Assembly: GCF_002005225.1 (NCBI RefSeq) | Contig: NZ_CP019724.1 | Span: 8,226,001-8,290,000 of the forward strand | Direction: 5' to 3' | Length of the DNA: 64,000 nt | DNA from: Streptomyces pactum | GTDB taxonomy: Bacteria > Actinomycetota > Actinomycetes > Streptomycetales > Streptomycetaceae | Shown: piece after piece, positions 16,973-25,774 of the stretch | Position numbering within the stretch: position 1 is the first letter of the stretch | Layout: every line of letters starts with the position of its first letter | Made by a program: the position numbers and the translations under genes | Notes under the pieces: model-generated | Database searches by the model: none | Told to the model about the DNA's origin: nothing | What the model saw: the letters and a program-made list of their open reading frames with translations, nothing else

Positions 16973-17470
16973 GTGAACCACCCGACCGACGAGCCCTGTT
17001 TCGGCTCCTTCCCGCCCGCCGTCCTGCGCCCGGCCGAACTGACCGCCTTCAGCCGTGGCGGCGGCGCCCGCACCATCCCCCTGGTCACCCAGGCCGTCGG
17101 CGCCGAAGTCTTCCTCACCGGGCAGACCCTTTTCGAGGGCGGTGCCGGCATCGCCCTGCACACCCACAACTGCCCGGAGAGCGTGACCATCCTCGAAGGC
17201 GACGCCATCGTGGAGATCGACGGCACCGAACACCGAGTCACCCGCTTCGACACCACCTACGTCGCCGCAGGTACCCCCCACCGCTTCCGCAACGCCTCCG
17301 CCACCGAACCCATGCGCATCCTCTGGATCTACGCCTCCGTCGACGCCACCCGCACCCTCGTCGGGACCGGCGTCACCGCGCGCGTCGATACCGAGCACGA
17401 CAAAGCCGCCGCCCGGACCCGCGACTGGCCCCGGCCCCGACACTCCCCAGGAACAGGAACGCAACCGTGA
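16973..17470 (+). CDS. Cupin-domain protein
   Basis: A 165-aa protein with one cupin barrel. Motif 1 is GIALHTHNCPESVTILEGDA (His-x-His and Glu metal ligands) and motif 2 is YVAAGTPHRFRN (third His). The GTG at 16973 has GGAGA upstream; the frame stays open further upstream only because it is shared with the ALDH remnant. It overlaps the following ABM gene by 4 bp, so they are co-translated. Substrate not known. Confidence 0.88.
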   Translation: MNHPTDEPCFGSFPPAVLRPAELTAFSRGGGARTIPLVTQAVGAEVFLTGQTLFEGGAGIALHTHNCPESVTILEGDAIVEIDGTEHRVTRFDTTYVAAGTPHRFRNASATEPMRILWIYASVDATRTLVGTGVTARVDTEHDKAAARTRDWPRPRHSPGTGTQP

Positions 17471-17763
17471 TCACTGAGATCGCTCGGATCGAGATCCATC
17501 CGGGCCACGAGAACATGTTCGAGGAGGCCGTCGCCGAGGCCCTGCCCCTCTTCCTCGCGGCCGACGGCTGTGACGGGGTCGACCTGCACCGCAGCGTCGA
17601 ACCCCCCACGCGCTACCGGCTCATGGTCCGGTGGGAGACCCTCGAGCACCACACCGTCGCCTTCCGCGGCTCCCAGGACTTCGCCCGGTGGCGGGCGCTG
17701 GCCGGACCGCATTTCGCGGCTCCGCCGCAGGTCGAACACGTACGCTCCGTCCTCGCACCATGA
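17467..17763 (+). CDS. Antibiotic biosynthesis monooxygenase (ABM) domain protein
   Basis: A 98-aa single-domain protein of the dimeric alpha/beta ferredoxin-like ABM fold (EIARIEIHPGHENMFEEAVA, then YRLMVRWETLEHHTVAFRGS). Such proteins can be cofactor-free oxygenases, quinol monooxygenases or haem-degrading relatives. Coupled to the upstream cupin gene by a GTGA overlap and followed by a terminator, so the two form a small operon. Confidence 0.88.
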   Translation: MITEIARIEIHPGHENMFEEAVAEALPLFLAADGCDGVDLHRSVEPPTRYRLMVRWETLEHHTVAFRGSQDFARWRALAGPHFAAPPQVEHVRSVLAP

Positions 17764-17770
17764 CGCCGGC

Positions 17771-17797
17771 GGCCGGGACCGCCGCACGGTCCCGGCC
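17771..17797 (+). terminator. Terminator after the cupin-ABM operon
   Basis: A perfect 11-bp stem (17771-17781 with 17787-17797, arm GGCCGGGACCG) and 5-nt loop, 8 bp past the stop codon. Confidence 0.75.
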
Positions 17798-18026
17798 CGC
17801 CCCTGTCCTCGCGGAGGCACCGGACGGTGATCGCGCCCTCGGCACAGAACGGGCGTCCGAGTCCGCGCGCCGCCGTGGCTCGGCCGCGCCGCCGGTGAAG
17901 AAGGTCGCGCACGGCCGGGCGGCCTCCTCGGGAATGTGAAGGTCACGTGCAGGCAGCATCCATGGGATTGATCTTGGGCATGCTCCGGCCGCACCTCAGC
18001 GCCCCCACCACGAGGAGAGCCGAGCA

Positions 18027-19478
18027 GTGAACGCCCCGCACTTCACGTCCACACCGACTGCGCTGGGCAGCCTTCCGCTGGTTGGACACGCCCACCACCT
18101 CGCCCGCACCCCGCTTCCCTTCATCGCCTCGCTGCGAGAGCGGGGCAGCGTCGTGCGCATACGCATCGGCACCGCGCCCGCCTACGTGGTCACCGACCCC
18201 GCTCTCACCCGCAAGGTCCTGGTCACCGACGCCGCGGACTTCACCAAGGGCGGCAAGATCATCGACGCACTCCGCGTGTTCTTCGGCGACGGGCTCGCCA
18301 CGGTGGCCGACGGAGACACCCACCTGCGCAACCGGCGCCTGATGCAGCCGATGTTCAACAAAGCGCACATTGCCACCCGCGGCGACGCCATGATCGATCA
18401 GGTTCAGACGATGGTCGCCGCGTGGGAGGACGGCGAGCAACGCGACGTCTTCGCCGACATGAACGACCTGACCCTGGCGGCCTTCCTCGTCGCACTGTTC
18501 GGTACGGACCTGCCGACCCACCTGCAGAGCGAGTTCACCGCGCTCATGCCGGCCATCATGAAGGGAACGATTCGGCAGACCCTCCTGCCGGCCTGGGCCA
18601 GTCGGCTGCCGCTGCCGGCGAACCGTGCCCACGCGGCCCGGGTCGCCCGTCTACGCGCCCTCATCGATCAGGCCATCGACCACCACGCCGGCCCCACCAC
18701 CGGCCCCACCACCGGACCGGCACCCGCGCAGGCCCCCGGATGCCCACACGCCGCCCGCCCCGCGGGACTCTTCGAGACTCTCCTCACCGCCCCGGAGCCA
18801 CTGAGCCGGCAGCAGTTGCAGGACGAAGCCATCACCCTGCTGACCGGTGCCATCGAGACCACCGGCACCACCCTCGCCTGGACGTTGTACGAGATCAGCC
18901 AGCACGCACACATCGAGCAACGCCTGCGCGCCGAACTCGCCTCCGTCTGCCAGGGCCGACGACTGCGCTACGACGACGTCGATCGGCTGGACTACGCCCG
19001 CCGGGTACTGCAGGAGGCCGTGCGTAAGTACGGGCCCGCCTGGATGGTGACGCGAACGGCGACCCGCGACACCGATCTGGGCGGGCACTCCATTCCGGCA
19101 GGTGCGGACGTCGTATGGAGCCCCTACCTCCACCAGCACGACCCGGAGGTCTTTTCCGATCCCGATCGGTTCGACCCGGACCGCTGGACGGCCGGAGCGG
19201 CTTCCGCCACCCGTGGTTCCTTTCTCGCCTTCGGCGACGGGCGACGCAAATGCATCGGGGAGAACTTCGCCTGGGCCGAACTCCAGATCATCCTGGCGAC
19301 CATCCTCCAGAACTGTTCGCACCTCGAACTGACGTCACGACCTCCTCGGGCCCAGGCAGTCGTCACCGTCAAACCCGACCGACTGACCCTCTCCTACGGC
19401 CGTCACACCCATGCCGGCCACGGACCCGCCGACGGTCAGTCGCACCGCCCGCCCACCACGTCGCAGAACGCCTCGTGA
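18027..19478 (+). CDS. Cytochrome P450
   Basis: A 483-aa soluble P450. The haem loop FLAFGDGRRKCIGENFAW has the axial Cys409, the I-helix reads GAIETTGTTLAW, and the K-helix ExxR is EAVRK. Sequence style is that of CYPs acting on terpenoid or fatty substrates. Between the G/H region and the I-helix it carries a low-complexity Gly-Pro-Thr insert (GPTTGPTTGPAPAQAPG) from a 12-bp DNA repeat. The GTG at 18027 has AGGAG upstream. No ferredoxin, terpene synthase or other partner is adjacent, so the role is unknown. Confidence 0.93.
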   Translation: MNAPHFTSTPTALGSLPLVGHAHHLARTPLPFIASLRERGSVVRIRIGTAPAYVVTDPALTRKVLVTDAADFTKGGKIIDALRVFFGDGLATVADGDTHLRNRRLMQPMFNKAHIATRGDAMIDQVQTMVAAWEDGEQRDVFADMNDLTLAAFLVALFGTDLPTHLQSEFTALMPAIMKGTIRQTLLPAWASRLPLPANRAHAARVARLRALIDQAIDHHAGPTTGPTTGPAPAQAPGCPHAARPAGLFETLLTAPEPLSRQQLQDEAITLLTGAIETTGTTLAWTLYEISQHAHIEQRLRAELASVCQGRRLRYDDVDRLDYARRVLQEAVRKYGPAWMVTRTATRDTDLGGHSIPAGADVVWSPYLHQHDPEVFSDPDRFDPDRWTAGAASATRGSFLAFGDGRRKCIGENFAWAELQIILATILQNCSHLELTSRPPRAQAVVTVKPDRLTLSYGRHTHAGHGPADGQSHRPPTTSQNAS

Positions 19479-19670
19479 TCCACCGTCCGTTGACTGGTTG
19501 ACCCGTGTTCCCTCCGGTGTGCGGAGCAAGCCGGGGGCACCAACGGTCCGAGTAGGCGACGGATCCGTGTCACGCCCTGCGACGGCTCACACGATGAAGT
19601 GCCGAGGCACCGGTGTTGGAGACACCCCGGATCGCCGTCGGGCACGACCCGTGTCAGGGACCGCTCCAGC

Positions 19671-19822
19671 AGCCGCCCGCGCCCGGCCGGGCTTCGCGCC
19701 CGGCCGGGCAGTGGTCGGGCCTCTGATCAGCGTCTCCGACGGCACCTCTCGGACGCGGTGACACCATCCCCCCAGGTCATCTCTTCGTCATCCCAGGGGG
19801 CAACAGCCATGCCGGGCTCGGC
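19671..19822 (+). repeat. Solo copy of an IS110-element end (no transposase)
   Basis: About 150 bp closely match 31763-31904, the noncoding leader of the IS110-family element further right, in the same orientation. Two structures are conserved in both copies: a long GC hairpin (here 12-bp stem 19681-19692/19698-19709, 5-nt loop) and a second stem (GTCGGG 19714-19719 with TCCGAC 19735-19740) closing the identical 15-nt loop. No transposase remains next to it. Confidence 0.65.
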
Positions 19823-19948
19823 GTGAGCACGCGACCCCCGCCCCCGCCCCACAACAAAACAGAACGCACACCGCCCACCGGGCAGTGCACAAGTGACCCG
19901 ACGCGCCTACGGTGGGAAACAGACCCCACCCGGCCCGAGGAGCGCGCG

Positions 19949-21610
19949 ATGGCCGAACCCACGGCGGCCGCAGACCGTGGCGGGCTGGCGGAAGGCCGCG
20001 CGGCGTACCGCCGCCGGGACTGGCCCCAGGCCTACGACCGGCTGTCCGCCGCCGACGCGCGAGCGCCGCTCCCGGCTGAGGACACGGAGCACCTAGCCAC
20101 AACCGCGTATCTGGTCGGGCACGAGGAAACGGCCTTCGCCGCCTGGGAGCGGGCCTGGCTCGCCTTCCGCGCCGAGGGCGCGACCGGCCGCGCCGTACGG
20201 TGCGCCTTCTGGCTCGGCCTGACCCTGGCCTTGCTCGGCGAGCACTCGCGCGCGGGCGGCTGGTTCAGCCGCGCGGGACGCCTGCTGGAGGAGTCCGGCG
20301 CGGACTGCGTGGAACGCGGCTATCTCCTGGTGCCCAGCGGCGTGCAGGCACTCGGGACCGGGGACTTCGACCGTGCCCGCACCACGTGCGCCGACGTCGA
20401 GCGGATCGCCGCGCGGTTCGGCGACCCCGACCTCACCGCGTTCGGCACGCTCGGCCAGGGCCAGGCGCTGATCGGCTCCGGGGACGTGGTGCGCGGTACG
20501 GCGCTCCTGGACGAGGCGATGGTCGGCGTGACGGCCGGAGAGGTCTCCCCGGTCACCGCGGGCATCGTCTACTGCGCGGTGATCCTCGCCTGCCGGGACG
20601 CGTTCGACGTGCGGCGCGCCACGGAGTGGACGGCAGCGCTCAGCCGCTGGTGCGACGGACAACCGGGCCTCAAGCCCTACCGCGGGCAGTGTCTGGTGCA
20701 CCGTTCGGAGGTCATGCAGATGCGCGGCGCGTGGTCCGACGCGCTGGCCGAGGTACGTGAGGCCTGTGCCCACATGGCCGACCGCGACTCCGACCCCGCG
20801 CTGGGCATGGCCCAGTACCAGCGGGGAGAACTGCTCCGGCTGCGCGGTGAATTCGCGCACGCCGAGGAGGCCTACCGGCAGGCCGAACGCTGGGGCTGCC
20901 CGCCGCAGCCCGGCCTGGCGCTGCTGCGGCTCGCCCAGGGCCGTACCGCCGATGCCGACGCGGCGGTGCGCAGGGTCGCGGCGCAGGCCGAGGGCGACCG
21001 GGTGCGGCGCGCCCGGATCCTCGCCGCCTACGTCGACATTCTGCTGGCCACCGGCGACACGAGCGGCGCGCGGGAGGCCGCCGACGAGCTCGGAAAGGCG
21101 GCGGACGACCTCGGGCCGCCGTATCTGCGTGCGGTCGCCGCGGGCGCGGACGGCACGGTCCTGCTCGCGGAACGCGACGCGTCCGGCGCCTGGGAGGCCC
21201 TGAACGCCGCCCGAACGCTGTGGCAGGAGCTGCGGGTCCCCTACGAGGCGGCGCGGGCCGGTGTCTCGATGGCCGAGGCGTGCGCGCTGCTCGGCGACCA
21301 CGACACGGCCGGGCTGGAGCTGGACGCCGCCCGCACGGTCTTCGAAGAGCTCGGCGCCGCTCCTGACCTGGCCCGCCTGCGAGCGCGGTCCGAGCGGGCA
21401 CGGCCCCCGCTGCCCGGCGGGCTGACCTCCCGCGAGGCGCAGGTGCTGCGGCTCGTCGCCGGGGGCGCCGGCAACCGGGAGATCGCCGCCACGCTCGTGA
21501 TCAGCGAGAAGACCGTGGCCCGCCATCTGAGCAACATGTTCACGAAGCTGGGCGTCTCCAGCAGGGCCGCGGCCACCGCGTACGCCTACGAGCACGGCCT
21601 CACACGCTGA
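19949..21610 (+). CDS. LuxR-type regulator with TPR-like sensor region
   Basis: A 553-aa protein. About residues 20-470 are helical repeats of TPR type (for example the helix pair around FAHAEEAYRQAERWG), and the C-terminal about 65 residues are a LuxR/GerE helix-turn-helix (LTSREAQVLRLVAGGAGNRE and ISEKTVARHLSNMFTKLGV). There is no ATPase domain, so it is not a full LAL regulator. The ATG at 19949 follows CGAGGAGCG; the frame is open upstream but that part is atypical. It probably controls the hydrolase and methyltransferase genes that follow on the same strand. Confidence 0.87.
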   Translation: MAEPTAAADRGGLAEGRAAYRRRDWPQAYDRLSAADARAPLPAEDTEHLATTAYLVGHEETAFAAWERAWLAFRAEGATGRAVRCAFWLGLTLALLGEHSRAGGWFSRAGRLLEESGADCVERGYLLVPSGVQALGTGDFDRARTTCADVERIAARFGDPDLTAFGTLGQGQALIGSGDVVRGTALLDEAMVGVTAGEVSPVTAGIVYCAVILACRDAFDVRRATEWTAALSRWCDGQPGLKPYRGQCLVHRSEVMQMRGAWSDALAEVREACAHMADRDSDPALGMAQYQRGELLRLRGEFAHAEEAYRQAERWGCPPQPGLALLRLAQGRTADADAAVRRVAAQAEGDRVRRARILAAYVDILLATGDTSGAREAADELGKAADDLGPPYLRAVAAGADGTVLLAERDASGAWEALNAARTLWQELRVPYEAARAGVSMAEACALLGDHDTAGLELDAARTVFEELGAAPDLARLRARSERARPPLPGGLTSREAQVLRLVAGGAGNREIAATLVISEKTVARHLSNMFTKLGVSSRAAATAYAYEHGLTR

Positions 21611-21775
21611 GCCCGCACAGCCGGGCTGCGCCTCCAGATGGGCTCCGCCTTCGCGCATGGGTGGTTCGACCCACGCCGCGCACCCGCCCGGATCTGCGTG
21701 ATTCGCCCGATGCGGCACGCGCGCCGCCGGACGGAGACTCCTCGTAGAACGAAGGGGTCAGTGGAGGAGGCAGTG

Positions 21776-22648
21776 ATGACCACAGCCACCGCACAGGACG
21801 CCAGGCGGCGTCTGCTCGCGGACATTCCCCTCATCGAGCACCGGCGCGACCTCGCCGGTGTGTCGACCGCCGTCCTGGAGGGCGGCAGCGGACCGCCCGT
21901 CGTGCTCCTGCACGGCATCGGCCAGACCTGCTTCTCGTGGGTCCGGGTGATTCCGGAGCTGGTCGACGGCTACTCGTTGGTCGTTCCCGACCTGCCGGGG
22001 CACGGCGCGTCCGAGATCGAGGACGGCCGCCCGCCCACCGCCGACCGGGCCGTCGAGTGGCTCACGGCGCTCGTCGACGACACCTGTGCCGCACCACCCG
22101 TCCTGGTGGGGCACAACATCGGCGGCGCGGCCGCGGCCCGGTTCGCGGTCGAACACTCCGAACGCCTCGCGGGACTCGTGCTCGCCGACGCCTTCGGCCT
22201 GGGCTCGTTCCGCCCGGAGCCGCGGTTCGCCCTCACCGTGGCCGCCTTCCAGATGCACGCGACCGAACGCAATTGGGACCGCATGCTGAACCGGTGCATG
22301 GTGGACTTCGACGGGGTCCAGCGCGACATGGGCGAGTGCTGGGACCGGATCGCCGACTACGCGCTGGACAGGGCCCGCGCGCCCGGTCCGAAGGCCGCGG
22401 GTCGTGCCCTGATGAAACACCTCGGCATGCCGTCCATCCCGGACGCCGATCTCGACCGCATCGACGTTCCCACGACACTGATCTGGGGTCGGCGGGACCC
22501 TGAGACGCGGCTGCGGTTCGCCGAGCGCGCCGCCGAACGGCACGGCTGGCCGCTGCACATCCTGGAGGACTGCGGCGCCGACTCCAACCTCGAACACCCG
22601 GACGCCTTCGTGGCCGCGCTGCGCACCGCGCTCCCGGCCCCGCACTAG
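21776..22648 (+). CDS. Alpha/beta-hydrolase-fold protein missing nucleophile and catalytic His
   Basis: A 290-aa protein with a clear alpha/beta-hydrolase fold: oxyanion-hole segment VVLLHGIGQTCFSWV, PDLPGHGASE, and the acid region WGRRDPETR. The nucleophile elbow, normally G-H-S-x-G-G, reads GHNIGG, so Ser is Asn114. The C-terminal catalytic His position reads CGADSNLEHPDAF where CGHDSNLE... is expected, so His is Ala268. It is therefore probably not a hydrolase; a binding, lyase-like or cofactor-free role is possible. The ATG at 21776 has GGAGGAGG just upstream. Confidence 0.85.
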   Translation: MTTATAQDARRRLLADIPLIEHRRDLAGVSTAVLEGGSGPPVVLLHGIGQTCFSWVRVIPELVDGYSLVVPDLPGHGASEIEDGRPPTADRAVEWLTALVDDTCAAPPVLVGHNIGGAAAARFAVEHSERLAGLVLADAFGLGSFRPEPRFALTVAAFQMHATERNWDRMLNRCMVDFDGVQRDMGECWDRIADYALDRARAPGPKAAGRALMKHLGMPSIPDADLDRIDVPTTLIWGRRDPETRLRFAERAAERHGWPLHILEDCGADSNLEHPDAFVAALRTALPAPH

Positions 22649-22658
22649 GCGAACACGG

Positions 22659-22718
22659 GACAGACAGAGCACGCACGAGACAGACAGAGCACGCACGAGA
22701 CAGAGACAGCACGAGAGG
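22659..22718 (+). repeat. Tandem 20-bp repeat
   Basis: Two perfect copies of GACAGACAGAGCACGCACGA (22659-22678, 22679-22698) and a degenerate third fill the gap between the hydrolase and methyltransferase genes. They end next to the AAGGAG ribosome site of the latter. Confidence 0.9.
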
Positions 22719-22731
22719 AAGGAGCACAGTC

Positions 22732-23589
22732 ATGACCGCCCCCACCCGACACCCAGCGCCCACCCAGGCCCAGATCCGCGCCGCATGGGAGGCCCTCGCC
22801 CCCGCGTTCGACCGCCGGATCACGCCGCGCTCGCTCCTGTTCGCCGACGAGATCCTGTCCGGCGTACGGGTCGGACCCGGCACCCGGCTGCTGGACGTGG
22901 CCGCCGGGAGCGGTGCTCTCGCTCTCCCGGCGGCGCGCCGGGGAGCACAGGTCGTCGCTGTGGACCTCGCGCCGACGATGGTGGACCGCCTCGTCCAGCG
23001 CGCCCACGACGGGGGCCTGACAGAGACCGAGATCCGCGCGCTCGTCATGGACGGCGAGCGCCTGGAGCTGGACGACGACACGTTCGACGTGTGCGTGTCC
23101 CTCAACGGTGTGTCCCTGTTCCCCGGCCTGCACAGCGGACTGACGGAGATGGCACGCGTCACCCGGTCCGGCGGCACGGTGCTGGTGGCCGCGTTCGGCC
23201 TGCCGCAACACGTGGAGTTCATCGGCTGGACGATCGGCGCGCTGAAGGCGGCCGTGCCGGGCTTCGTACCGCTGCCCGCCGACCCGCCCCCGCTGCCGTT
23301 CCGGCTCGCTGACCCGGACCGGTTCGCGGCGGAGCTGCGGGACGCGGGACTGCGGGCAGTCGCCGTGCGGAAGGCGACGGTGGACATGTCCTTCGCGTCC
23401 GCCGCCGAGCTCCTGGACACGCTCCGCGGCAGCAACCCGATCGGCGCCGCGTGGCTCGCCGACCTCACCGAGTCGCAGGCCGCGGAGGTCAGGCAGATCC
23501 TCGACGGCATGCTCCGTGAACGCTCCGGCGGCGGCCCGGGAGCCGTCCTGCACGCGCGGCTGAACATCGGCACGGGCGTGGTCCCGTAG
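22732..23589 (+). CDS. Class I SAM-dependent methyltransferase
   Basis: A 285-aa methyltransferase of the UbiE/CoQ5-like type. Motif I is RLLDVAAGSGALALPAA, the SAM ribose-binding acid is in VVAVDLAPTMVD, and motif IV region is FDVCVSLNGVSLFPGL. The ATG at 22732 has AAGGAG upstream. It is on the same strand as the LuxR and hydrolase genes and may share their transcript. Its substrate is unknown. Confidence 0.9.
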   Translation: MTAPTRHPAPTQAQIRAAWEALAPAFDRRITPRSLLFADEILSGVRVGPGTRLLDVAAGSGALALPAARRGAQVVAVDLAPTMVDRLVQRAHDGGLTETEIRALVMDGERLELDDDTFDVCVSLNGVSLFPGLHSGLTEMARVTRSGGTVLVAAFGLPQHVEFIGWTIGALKAAVPGFVPLPADPPPLPFRLADPDRFAAELRDAGLRAVAVRKATVDMSFASAAELLDTLRGSNPIGAAWLADLTESQAAEVRQILDGMLRERSGGGPGAVLHARLNIGTGVVP

Positions 23590-23639
23590 CCCGGACCGGC
23601 CGACAGCGGATGCGGTTCTCGGCCCGTGCCCGCAGGCGG

Positions 23640-23880
23640 TGGCGGAGTTCGAGCCCGGCGGTTGAGAAGGCGGGGACGGCCTCCCGCCCACCGACGGGCC
23701 AGGATGGCCAGGCCGATGTCGTTGAACCGGTGGATCACGTCCCGGACGGTGTCCTCGTCGGCCTGCACCAGCTTCGCGATCACCGGGGCCCGGCTCCCGG
23801 CGGCCCAGGCCAGCAGCATCATCACCCGCCGGTAGCGCACCGGACTGGAGCTACCAAGGCCCATGAACTGCTGGAGTTTC
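23640..23880 (-). pseudogene. IS630-family transposase N-terminal fragment
   Basis: The minus strand reads VIAKLVQADEDTVRDVIHRF and then AILARRWAGGRPRL, the helix-turn-helix end of an IS630 transposase. The DDE catalytic domain is absent. It is different from the complete IS630 at 34-35 kb. Confidence 0.75.
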
Positions 23881-24026
23881 TGCCCCTCTTTCGAACGCGG
23901 CATCCAGCGCGCCGGGGACGTGGCGCACCACAACGCCCACGACGCCGCGCAGCACGCGTGGGACATCCGGCGGATCCTGGCGTACGTCGACACGGCGCAC
24001 CACCCGCGTGGCCGACGGGGCGTGGA

Positions 24027-25133
24027 TCACGACCGCGGGGACGTGTGCGCGGGCAGCTCCACCGTGATGCGCAGGCCGCCGGTGTCGCGCGGGGTGAGGG
24101 TGAGGGCGCCGTCGTGTGCGCGGGTGATGGTTGTGACGATGGCCAAGCCGAGGCCGACGCCCGTCTGGTCGGCGTGGATGCGCTCGGTGCCCCTCTGAAA
24201 TGGTTCGGTGAGCGTCGAGACCAGGCGCGGATTCAGCTTCTCGCCGGTGTTTTCGACCGTGAGCATCACGGTGCCGGGGTGGGCGCTGGTAGTGACCCAC
24301 ACCCTGCCCTGTCCACACGTGTTGTGGACGATCGCGTTGTGCACGAGGTTCATGGTCAGTTGCAGCAGGAGCGCCGGCGATCCGCTCGTGGGGGTGATGT
24401 CGCCGCGGGTCTCGATGGTGACGCCGTTCTTTTCCGCGAGGGGGAGCAGCGTTTCGGTGGCTTCTTCCGCCATGAGGGACAGGTCGACCTGTTCTCGGGT
24501 GAAGGATCGCCGGTCGGCCCGGCTGAGCAAGAGCAATGCTTCTGTGAGGTCGATCGCTCGGGTATTGACAGCTTGGAGACGGTCGAGGACTTCGCCGGTG
24601 TCCTGTGATGGATCGGTGCGGGCCACGTCGAGAAGTGACTTCGAGATCGCCAGCGGGGTGCGTAGTTCGTGCGAGGCGTTGGCCGCGAATCTCTGCTGCT
24701 CGGCTAGGTGTGCTTCCAGCCGTGCGAGCATCGCGTCGAAGGCGTCGGCAAGTTCGCGGAACTCGTCCTGGCGGCCCGGCATCTGGATACGGTGCGAGAG
24801 CGATCCCGTAGTGGCCGTGCGGGTGGCGTTGGTGATGCGAGTCAGCGGGGCGAGCATTCGGCCGGCGAGGATCCATCCGCCCAGGAGGCCGAACACGAGG
24901 AGGAACACCATCACCGCGGCTGCCGTTGGCGCGAAACCGCGCACGAAGTCGGTGCCCGGAGTTGCTCTCCATGCCCCCTCTTCGTTGGTTCGCAACCATC
25001 CCTGTCGCAGGAGGAACACTCCTATGGCGGCGAGCAGCAAGGCACCGGCGAGCATGAGGAATCCGGCGTAGCTGAGCGTGAGCTTGAGGCGGACACTCAA
25101 TCCGGGCGCTCTGACCACGGTTCTCTCCCCCAT
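24027..25133 (-). CDS. Sensor histidine kinase
   Basis: A 368-aa membrane kinase. Two membrane helices flank a short outside loop (about residues 18-40 and 70-95), then a HAMP domain and the H-box FAANASHELRTPLAISKSLL with the phosphorylated His. The ATP-binding domain has N-box MNLVHNAIVHN and G-box GVGLGLAIVTT. The ATG at 25133 is a cautious choice; the frame is open to 25214 and overlaps the broken regulator gene. Its cognate OmpR-type response regulator just upstream is disrupted, so the kinase is an orphan. Confidence 0.87.
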   Translation of the reverse strand: MGERTVVRAPGLSVRLKLTLSYAGFLMLAGALLLAAIGVFLLRQGWLRTNEEGAWRATPGTDFVRGFAPTAAAVMVFLLVFGLLGGWILAGRMLAPLTRITNATRTATTGSLSHRIQMPGRQDEFRELADAFDAMLARLEAHLAEQQRFAANASHELRTPLAISKSLLDVARTDPSQDTGEVLDRLQAVNTRAIDLTEALLLLSRADRRSFTREQVDLSLMAEEATETLLPLAEKNGVTIETRGDITPTSGSPALLLQLTMNLVHNAIVHNTCGQGRVWVTTSAHPGTVMLTVENTGEKLNPRLVSTLTEPFQRGTERIHADQTGVGLGLAIVTTITRAHDGALTLTPRDTGGLRITVELPAHTSPRS

Positions 25134-25157
25134 TCTCGGCCTGCGGCTGTGCATCGG

Positions 25158-25638
25158 TTCGGCAGCCGACGCCGGCGACCGTGGCGATGAACCACGGCTC
25201 ACCGAGGCGCTCACAGGGTGAGACGGTGATGCGCACAGTATTGGTCAACGGATCGGTGCTTTTGTCCCACGCGCGCTCCAAAGGTTCCTCGGCACTGACG
25301 ACACCACCCTCGGCGGCGATGAGGCCCTTGAGTACGGCGAACTGCTTGGGCGGCAGCGCGATGTAGCGGCCGTCCCGGTAGACCTCGCGTCGGAACGGAT
25401 CCAGTCGCAGCCCCGCGATCTCACGGACCGGAGGCCGGCTGTGGGCACACCTGCGGTCGAGCGCCCGGAGCCTGAGGACGAGTTCCTGTAGTTCGAACGG
25501 TTCGGTGAGGTAGTCGTCGCGCCGGGTTCGAAGCCGGATGCCTTGTCGTCGAGGCGGTCGGCCGCGATTGCCTCCAGGCGCAGGCCATCGCGGATGGCTT
25601 CCGCATACAGGGTTCGTCCTCGACGATCAACACACGCA
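25158..25638 (-). pseudogene. OmpR-type response regulator, disrupted
   Basis: The receiver starts normally (MRVLIVEDEP at 25638) but soon leaves frame. Segments of the receiver's end (DDKASGFEPGA) and of the winged-helix domain (LRLDPFRREVYRDGRYIALP, then TNTVRITVSP and EPWFIATVAGVG) follow in other frames. The middle of the receiver, including the phospho-accepting Asp, is missing. A deletion plus frameshifts has inactivated it. Confidence 0.8.
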
Positions 25639-25774
25639 TACTCTCGATGTTACGAGCGGGCACATATCGTCCGCGTATCAAGAACCGCTTAGAGCTCCTA
25701 ACAGAATGAACCGCTCTCCGATCCGCGCGCGGTGAGGCAAGGCGAGCGCAAAGGAAGATCACTACTCTGCATGG

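Noticed and set aside
22659..22718. CRISPR array
   Set aside because: Repeats are directly abutting with no spacers and only two to three copies.
22233..23993. 586-codon minus-strand frame across the methyltransferase
   Set aside because: Only its first part matches an IS630 fragment; the rest is antisense to a clear methyltransferase.
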